DNA from: Microthrixaceae bacterium
Lineage (GTDB): Bacteria > Actinomycetota > Acidimicrobiia > Acidimicrobiales > Microtrichaceae
Direction: 5' to 3'
Length of the DNA: 46,412 bases
Assembly (NCBI GenBank): GCA_020027475.1
Contig: JAHRAZ010000127.1
Span: forward strand, 1 to 46,412
Position 1 is the stretch's first letter; every line of letters starts with the position of its first letter. Below, one piece after another: positions 42,653-46,412 of the stretch. The notes under the pieces are model-generated. The model ran no database searches and had not been told where the DNA came from. It was given only the letters and a program-made list of their open reading frames with translations. A program made the position numbers and the translations under genes.

Positions 42653-42698
42653 AAGCCGTGCGGAGGAATCTGATCTTCGAAACCCAAGGAGCGCTGAA

Positions 42699-44504
42699 GT
42701 GGCAGGCCTGATCGAGGACTACGCAATCGTCGGGGACACCCGATCGGTGGCCCTGATTTCGCGAGAGGGGTCGGTCGATTGGTGGTGTGCCCCGCGGATT
42801 GATTCGGGAGCATGTTTTGCTGCATTGCTGGGCACGGCATACAACGGGTGTTGGCGGCTCTGTCCTGCCGGTGACCAAGTGCAGACAACCCGAAAGTACA
42901 TCACCGACACGCTGGTTCTGGAGACAACCCATGTGACACCGTCGGGAACTGTTGTGGTGAAGGACTTCATGGTTCCCGCCAGCCGGACTCCCACCATCCA
43001 TCGCATCGTGGACTGCATCAGCGGTTCGGTGGAGATGGAACTGGAGTTGATCGTCCGTTTCGATTACGGCTCGATCGTTCCCTGGGTCCAGTCCTCGGGC
43101 GACGGAATCACCCTGGTTGCAGGCCGGGATGGACTCCGATTCCACAGCCCGGTGGAACTCAGCGGCCATGACTTCGAGACCACGGCCAACTTCACGATGT
43201 CTGCAGGTTCCTCGAAATCCTTCTCCATCGCCTGGTTCGACTCGGCCGACGATCCCCCGATTCCCCACGACGGTCTTGCCGTGTTGAGACGTACTGAGCG
43301 GTACTGGTGCAGTTGGGTCTCGCAATGCACATATGAGGGCGGCTGGCACGATGACGTCGTACGCTCGCTCATAACACTCAAGGCGTTGACCTACGAACCC
43401 AGCGGAGCCATGGTGGCCGCAGCAACAACCTCACTGCCGGAGGAGATCGGCGGCGAACGCAACTGGGACTACCGCTACTCCTGGCTCCGCGATGCCACGC
43501 TCACCCTGCAAGCATTTCTGATCTCCGGCTACAAATCGGAAGCAAGCAGCTGGTCGCGTTGGCTTCGCCGCGCCGTGGCCGGCAGTCCTGGCGAGTTTCA
43601 GATCATGTACGGAATCAGGGGTGAACGACGACTGACCGAACTCGAGCTTGACTGGCTTCCCGGCTACGAAGGGTCACAGCCGGTGAGGATCGGCAACGCC
43701 GCATCCGGGCAGTTCCAACTCGATGTCTTCGGAGAAGTGCTGGATGCTGCGCTGACCGCCCGCCGGGGCGGAATTTCCGATGAAGAGGGTTATGGCACGG
43801 ACATCATCACGGCGCTGATGCTGCATCTCGAGAAGGTCTGGAGCGAACCCGATGAGGGCATCTGGGAAGTGCGCGGGCCGCGGCAGCACTTCACACACTC
43901 CAAGATGATGGCTTGGGTGGCCTTCGACCGCGTTATCCGCTTGATGAGGTTCGAAAACCTGGATGGTCCCCACCGCGAACGGTGGGAGGCCATTCGCGAC
44001 CAGATCCATGCGGAGGTCTGCGAGAAAGGCTGGAATCCCCGTGTCGGAGCCTTCACCCAGTACTACGGATCGGATCGTCTCGACTCCAGCCTTCTGATGA
44101 TGGCACCGGTCGGCTTCCTGCCGCCCGAAGACCACAGGATCGTTTCCACGATCGAGGCGATCCAGGAACATCTGACCGAGGACGGTTTCGTGAAACGGTA
44201 CGAAACCGATGGAGAGTCCGCCGACGGGCTGTCCGGGGATGAGGGGGTCTTCCTCCTAACCTCCTTCTGGCTCGCCGACAACCTCGCCCTGATAGGCCGA
44301 CGGGAGGAAGCCGTTGAGCTCTACAACAAGCTCCTGGACCTCCGCAACGACGTTGGCCTGCTCTCCGAGGAGTACGACCCCACCGCGGGGCGTTTGCTCG
44401 GCAACTTCCCACAGGCCTTCTCCCACATGGGTGTGATCCATACGGCGGCAAACCTGTCCAGTGCTGGTGTAGGCCCGTGCGAAGAAAGAGCAATGCGGGA
44501 CTGA
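42699..44504 (+). CDS. Glycoside hydrolase family 15 protein (glucoamylase/trehalase type)
   Basis: This 601-residue enzyme has an N-terminal beta-sandwich and a C-terminal (alpha/alpha)6 barrel. The start LIEDYAIVGDTRSVALISREGSVDWWCAPR is the typical bacterial GH15 opening; the catalytic region GGERNWDYRYSWLRDA and the later DEGIWEVRGPRQHFTHSK contain the acid/base-bearing segments. In mycobacteria the homologous protein is a trehalase, so trehalose or maltooligosaccharides are both possible. The start is GTG with AGGAGC in front. It lies between ndh and the aquaporin in a run on the plus strand; it may release glucose for the ppgK operon that is divergent from this run. Confidence 0.9.
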   Translation: MAGLIEDYAIVGDTRSVALISREGSVDWWCAPRIDSGACFAALLGTAYNGCWRLCPAGDQVQTTRKYITDTLVLETTHVTPSGTVVVKDFMVPASRTPTIHRIVDCISGSVEMELELIVRFDYGSIVPWVQSSGDGITLVAGRDGLRFHSPVELSGHDFETTANFTMSAGSSKSFSIAWFDSADDPPIPHDGLAVLRRTERYWCSWVSQCTYEGGWHDDVVRSLITLKALTYEPSGAMVAAATTSLPEEIGGERNWDYRYSWLRDATLTLQAFLISGYKSEASSWSRWLRRAVAGSPGEFQIMYGIRGERRLTELELDWLPGYEGSQPVRIGNAASGQFQLDVFGEVLDAALTARRGGISDEEGYGTDIITALMLHLEKVWSEPDEGIWEVRGPRQHFTHSKMMAWVAFDRVIRLMRFENLDGPHRERWEAIRDQIHAEVCEKGWNPRVGAFTQYYGSDRLDSSLLMMAPVGFLPPEDHRIVSTIEAIQEHLTEDGFVKRYETDGESADGLSGDEGVFLLTSFWLADNLALIGRREEAVELYNKLLDLRNDVGLLSEEYDPTAGRLLGNFPQAFSHMGVIHTAANLSSAGVGPCEERAMRD

Positions 44505-44509
44505 ACAGA

Positions 44510-45247
44510 ATGGATCTCTCGGAACTCCCGGAGTCCGGCACCGGAGCGCTCGGACTCAACCTGCCGCGACGTTTGTTGGCTGAGGCGGTCGGCACCTGTC
44601 TCCTCATGGTCGCGGTTGTCGGTTCGGCGATCATGGCCAGCACGCTCAGCGACGAACCGGGAATCCAGCTTCTGACCATATCCGTTGCGGTTGGTGCCGC
44701 ACTTCTGGCCCTCATCTACACATTCGGCGGTGTGTCGGGTGCCCATTTCAATCCGGCCGTGACTCTGCTGGATCGATTCTTCGGCACCATCAGCAGTCGT
44801 GAGGCAGCGCTCTACATGATCGCTCAACTGACAGGCGGAATCCTGGGCACAATCATCGCCAATCTCATGTTCGAATACCCGGCGGTGGAGTTCTCAACCC
44901 GAGTCAGATCATCTCCCGGACTCTGGTTGGGAGAATTCATCGCGACGCTTGGCCTGTTGCTTGTGATTCATGGCTGCGTCCGCACCGGACGCTCCAACGT
45001 TGTGGCCATGGCGATTGCGGCCTGGATAGCCGGAGCACACTGGTTCACCTCATCGACAAGCTTTGCCAATCCGGCCGTGACTGTTTCGCGAATGTTCACC
45101 GACACGTTCAACGGGATTTCACCTTCATCGGTTTCCATGTTCGTCGTGATGCAGATACTTGCCGTGCCGGTGGCATGGGTTCTCGTGAGATTCATCTTCG
45201 CCGGATCCCAAGAGGTTCTCAGCAACGGAGATCCCTCCAGTGGCTGA
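44510..45247 (+). CDS. MIP-family aquaglyceroporin, ars-linked
   Basis: This channel protein of 245 residues has six helices and two half-helices with NPA boxes at residues 81-83 (SGAHFNPAVTL) and 187-189 (SFANPAVTVS). Aquaporins and glycerol facilitators have Arg directly after the second NPA box as part of the selectivity filter; here it is Val190. I recall that the arsenite channel AqpS also departs from this arginine. The gene overlaps arsC by 8 bases and ends a run with an arsR gene nearby, so arsenite efflux is the best guess. Water or glycerol transport cannot be excluded. The ATG at 44510 is chosen over a GTG 11 codons upstream that overlaps the GH15 gene. Confidence 0.85.
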   Translation: MDLSELPESGTGALGLNLPRRLLAEAVGTCLLMVAVVGSAIMASTLSDEPGIQLLTISVAVGAALLALIYTFGGVSGAHFNPAVTLLDRFFGTISSREAALYMIAQLTGGILGTIIANLMFEYPAVEFSTRVRSSPGLWLGEFIATLGLLLVIHGCVRTGRSNVVAMAIAAWIAGAHWFTSSTSFANPAVTVSRMFTDTFNGISPSSVSMFVVMQILAVPVAWVLVRFIFAGSQEVLSNGDPSSG

Positions 45248-45704
45248 TCCTGCGGAGAAGAAACACCCGACGATCACGCCGGTCAACCGGATTCCCGAAG
45301 TCCTCTATGTATGTGTGCACAACGCGGGCCGCTCGCAGATGGCTGCAGCCTTCACCGCGCGACTCGGCGGCAACGCTGTGGTGGTCCGCTCAGCCGGAAC
45401 GGCTCCGGGAAGCGAAGTGAATCCCGCGGTGGTGCAGGCAATGGACGAAGTCGGGATCGACCTGCTCGCGCTTGGAGCCCGGCCCAAGGCACTCTCCGAA
45501 GCAGCAGTTCGGGCCAGCGACGCGGTAATCACCATGGGATGTGGCGATGAGTGCCCATTCTACCCGGGAATCACCTACCGGGATTGGCCGCTCGAAGATC
45601 CTGCCGGACAGGGCATTGATGACATCAGGCCGATCCGCGATCGAATCCGCGAACAGGTTCTGGATCTGCTCGCAGAACTTGGTGTCGAGATACAACAAGG
45701 TTGA
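45240..45704 (+). CDS. arsC: Arsenate reductase (low-molecular-weight phosphatase type)
   Basis: This 154-residue enzyme reduces arsenate to arsenite. The phosphatase loop Cys25-x5-Arg31 (CVHNAGRS) starts the family pattern, SAGTAPGSEVNP follows, and VITMGCGDECPFYPG (C101, C105) and RDWPLEDPAGQ complete it. Actinobacterial relatives (Corynebacterium glutamicum ArsC1/2) use mycothiol and mycoredoxin; the two extra cysteines keep a thioredoxin route possible. The start is GTG overlapping the aquaporin stop by 8 bases with GGAG in front. The product arsenite could leave through the aquaporin. Confidence 0.92.
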   Translation: MADPAEKKHPTITPVNRIPEVLYVCVHNAGRSQMAAAFTARLGGNAVVVRSAGTAPGSEVNPAVVQAMDEVGIDLLALGARPKALSEAAVRASDAVITMGCGDECPFYPGITYRDWPLEDPAGQGIDDIRPIRDRIREQVLDLLAELGVEIQQG

Positions 45705-45805
45705 GTCGCCCACAGGTGCTCCAGCGCGTTGCTCCCCCATCAGCAGTCCGCTCACACATCACCACGCCGCGCAGATCACCGACCCGCACCGAACCAGGAA
45801 GAAAC

Positions 45806-46228
45806 TCAGGATGGCTGTTCGGTGGTTGCCAGAACTGCCCCAAGCGCAACGAGTCGCTCCGGCACAACCGCAAACCAAGCCCACTTGCCACGTTTCTCCC
45901 GCACAAGAAGCCCGGCCTCCACCAGTTGACTCAGATGATGTGAGACCGTCGGCTGAGATTTGCCCACGGGCTCGTTCAGGTCACATGCACACGCCTCACC
46001 TGTAGTGGAGGAGGCCACCAGAGACAACAAACGCAGCCGTGTCGGATCCGCCAGCACCTTGAAGGCCTGCGCCAGATCCTCCGCGTCCGGAATGTTCAGA
46101 GGACTCTCGGCAAGCGGCGCACAGCAAAGGCCGGACTGTCCTGCTTCGACGCCGACGACAGCGCCCGCCGGCTCGCCCGCTCTGGTGGGGCCTATTTTGG
46201 TGGGGCCTTCATTGGTTGGGTTGGGCAT
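45806..46228 (-). CDS. arsR: ArsR-family arsenite-responsive repressor
   Basis: This winged-helix repressor has 140 residues. The core AFKVLADPTRLRLLSLV, the recognition helix SQPTVSHHLSQLVEAGLL and the wing EKRGKWAWFAV are typical. Cysteine pairs lie at 35-36 (GLCCAPL) and at 80/82 (EACACDL). In C. glutamicum ArsR an N-terminal Cys pair and a third Cys in the helix bind As(III), which fits here. The N-terminal 34 residues contain three 5-residue repeats (PTNEG, PTKIG, PTRAG). GGAG precedes the ATG by 7 bases. It converges with arsC and is divergent from whatever follows the window; a dyad lies over its promoter. Confidence 0.9.
   Translation of the reverse strand: MPNPTNEGPTKIGPTRAGEPAGAVVGVEAGQSGLCCAPLAESPLNIPDAEDLAQAFKVLADPTRLRLLSLVASSTTGEACACDLNEPVGKSQPTVSHHLSQLVEAGLLVREKRGKWAWFAVVPERLVALGAVLATTEQPS
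46175..46219. repeat. Three 15-bp tandem units inside the arsR start
   Basis: Codons 4-18 of arsR consist of three tandem units of 15 bp encoding PTNEG, PTKIG and PTRAG. As 15 is a multiple of 3 the frame is kept, and the repeat lengthens the N-terminal tail that precedes the Cys pair. It matches the 15-18-bp duplications elsewhere. Confidence 0.75.
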
Positions 46229-46272
46229 GGGATTCTCCGTGACAAGCGGCGGTACTGAGAAATCTCTGTCCT

Positions 46273-46303
46273 ACATATTAACACTGATCGATATGTGGGT
46301 AAA
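46273..46303 (-). promoter_or_regulatory. arsR promoter with overlapping dyad operator
   Basis: On the minus strand a -35 TTTACC (46298-46303), a 17-bp spacer and a -10 TAATAT (46275-46280) preceded by TGT can be read. The dyad ACATAT-N12-ATATGT (46273-46296) covers the spacer and the -10, as expected for ArsR autorepression. A second half-site TCGATATGT (46324-46332) lies 36 bp from the first copy of the same sequence and may serve a divergent promoter to the right. Confidence 0.6.
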
Positions 46304-46359
46304 GTGGTTCACATTGAAGTATGTCGATATGTTATCTGAAACCACGGCCAAGCTCCCCG

Positions 46360-46401
46360 GATGATCGGGAAACCCCGATAATCAGTGAAGACCCGATGAT
46401 C
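46360..46401. repeat. Three GATRATC cores at 17-18-bp spacing
   Basis: GATGATC (46360), GATAATC (46377) and GATGATC (46395) recur at 17 and 18 bp within CCC-GAT-rich units, just before the window ends. They lie upstream of a likely divergent ars gene beyond the window. Confidence 0.55.
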
Positions 46402-46412
46402 AGCAAACAGAG

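Noticed and set aside
46360-46401. Repeats near the right end as a possible CRISPR array or plasmid iterons.
   Set aside because: The cores are only 7 bases with 17-18-bp spacing; no spacers of CRISPR length and no replication gene are present.

Overview
The window is about 46 kb of high-GC, gene-dense DNA without a 300-base gap between genes. It suggests an actinobacterium. The evidence is a polyphosphate glucokinase, mycothiol-type enzymes (a DinB/maleylpyruvate-isomerase-fold protein and a Corynebacterium-type arsenate reductase), a cydABDC operon, a DesA3-like desaturase next to its reductase, several lipid-degradation genes, and genes that appear to be leaderless with TANNNT -10 boxes. 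Acidimicrobiia is my best guess at class level, but that is inference from gene content and not a database result.

Layout. 1-3.3 kb: the 3' part of an export-type ABC ATPase converges on a molybdate transporter, modABC. 3.4-5.75 kb: a fatty-acid desaturase and its flavin/2Fe-2S reductase, divergent from a MerR regulator (5.9-6.8 kb) across two dyad sites. 6.9-12.5 kb: a pirin, a small membrane protein, an AlkC-type DNA glycosylase with an Ig-like tail, a double-VOC protein, an O6-alkylguanine methyltransferase and an RmlD-like reductase. 12.4-19.8 kb, minus strand: an MFS exporter, a D-aminoacylase-like amidohydrolase, a mycothiol-type protein, a dienelactone hydrolase, a TerC protein and an acyl-CoA dehydrogenase. 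19.9-24 kb: a Sap/GAP membrane protein, a broken PlsC-like acyltransferase, a ceramidase-like protein, an acyl-CoA synthetase and a PPOX protein. 24.2-30 kb: cydABDC. 30.1-36.2 kb: an SDR, an acyl-CoA-dehydrogenase-fold oxidase, an MscS channel, a small membrane protein, an aldehyde dehydrogenase and a cupin. 36.3-41.2 kb: an operon HAD-ppgK-gnd-pgl-zwf. 41.4-45.7 kb: type II NADH dehydrogenase, a GH15 enzyme, an aquaglyceroporin and arsenate reductase. 45.8-46.4 kb: arsR with its operator/promoter.

How the genes work together. HAD-ppgK-gnd-pgl-zwf encodes the oxidative pentose phosphate pathway together with glucose phosphorylation from polyphosphate. The aquaporin, arsC and arsR form an arsenic-resistance set in which arsenite could leave through a channel. 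CydABDC and NDH-2 give a non-proton-pumping NADH-to-oxygen route. The desaturase and reductase form a self-contained redox pair.

Most notable are: (1) a PlsC-type gene broken by a perfect 16-bp tandem duplication; (2) short tandem duplications of about 11-18 bp recurring at many gene borders and once inside arsR; (3) an ars-linked aquaporin whose second NPA box lacks the selectivity-filter arginine; (4) dyads upstream of the desaturase pair and of the AlkC-like gene; (5) a 24-bp dyad overlapping a readable arsR promoter. I did not find RNA genes, CRISPR arrays, insertion sequences or a replication origin. I did not find a clear wholly new defence or biosynthetic system.
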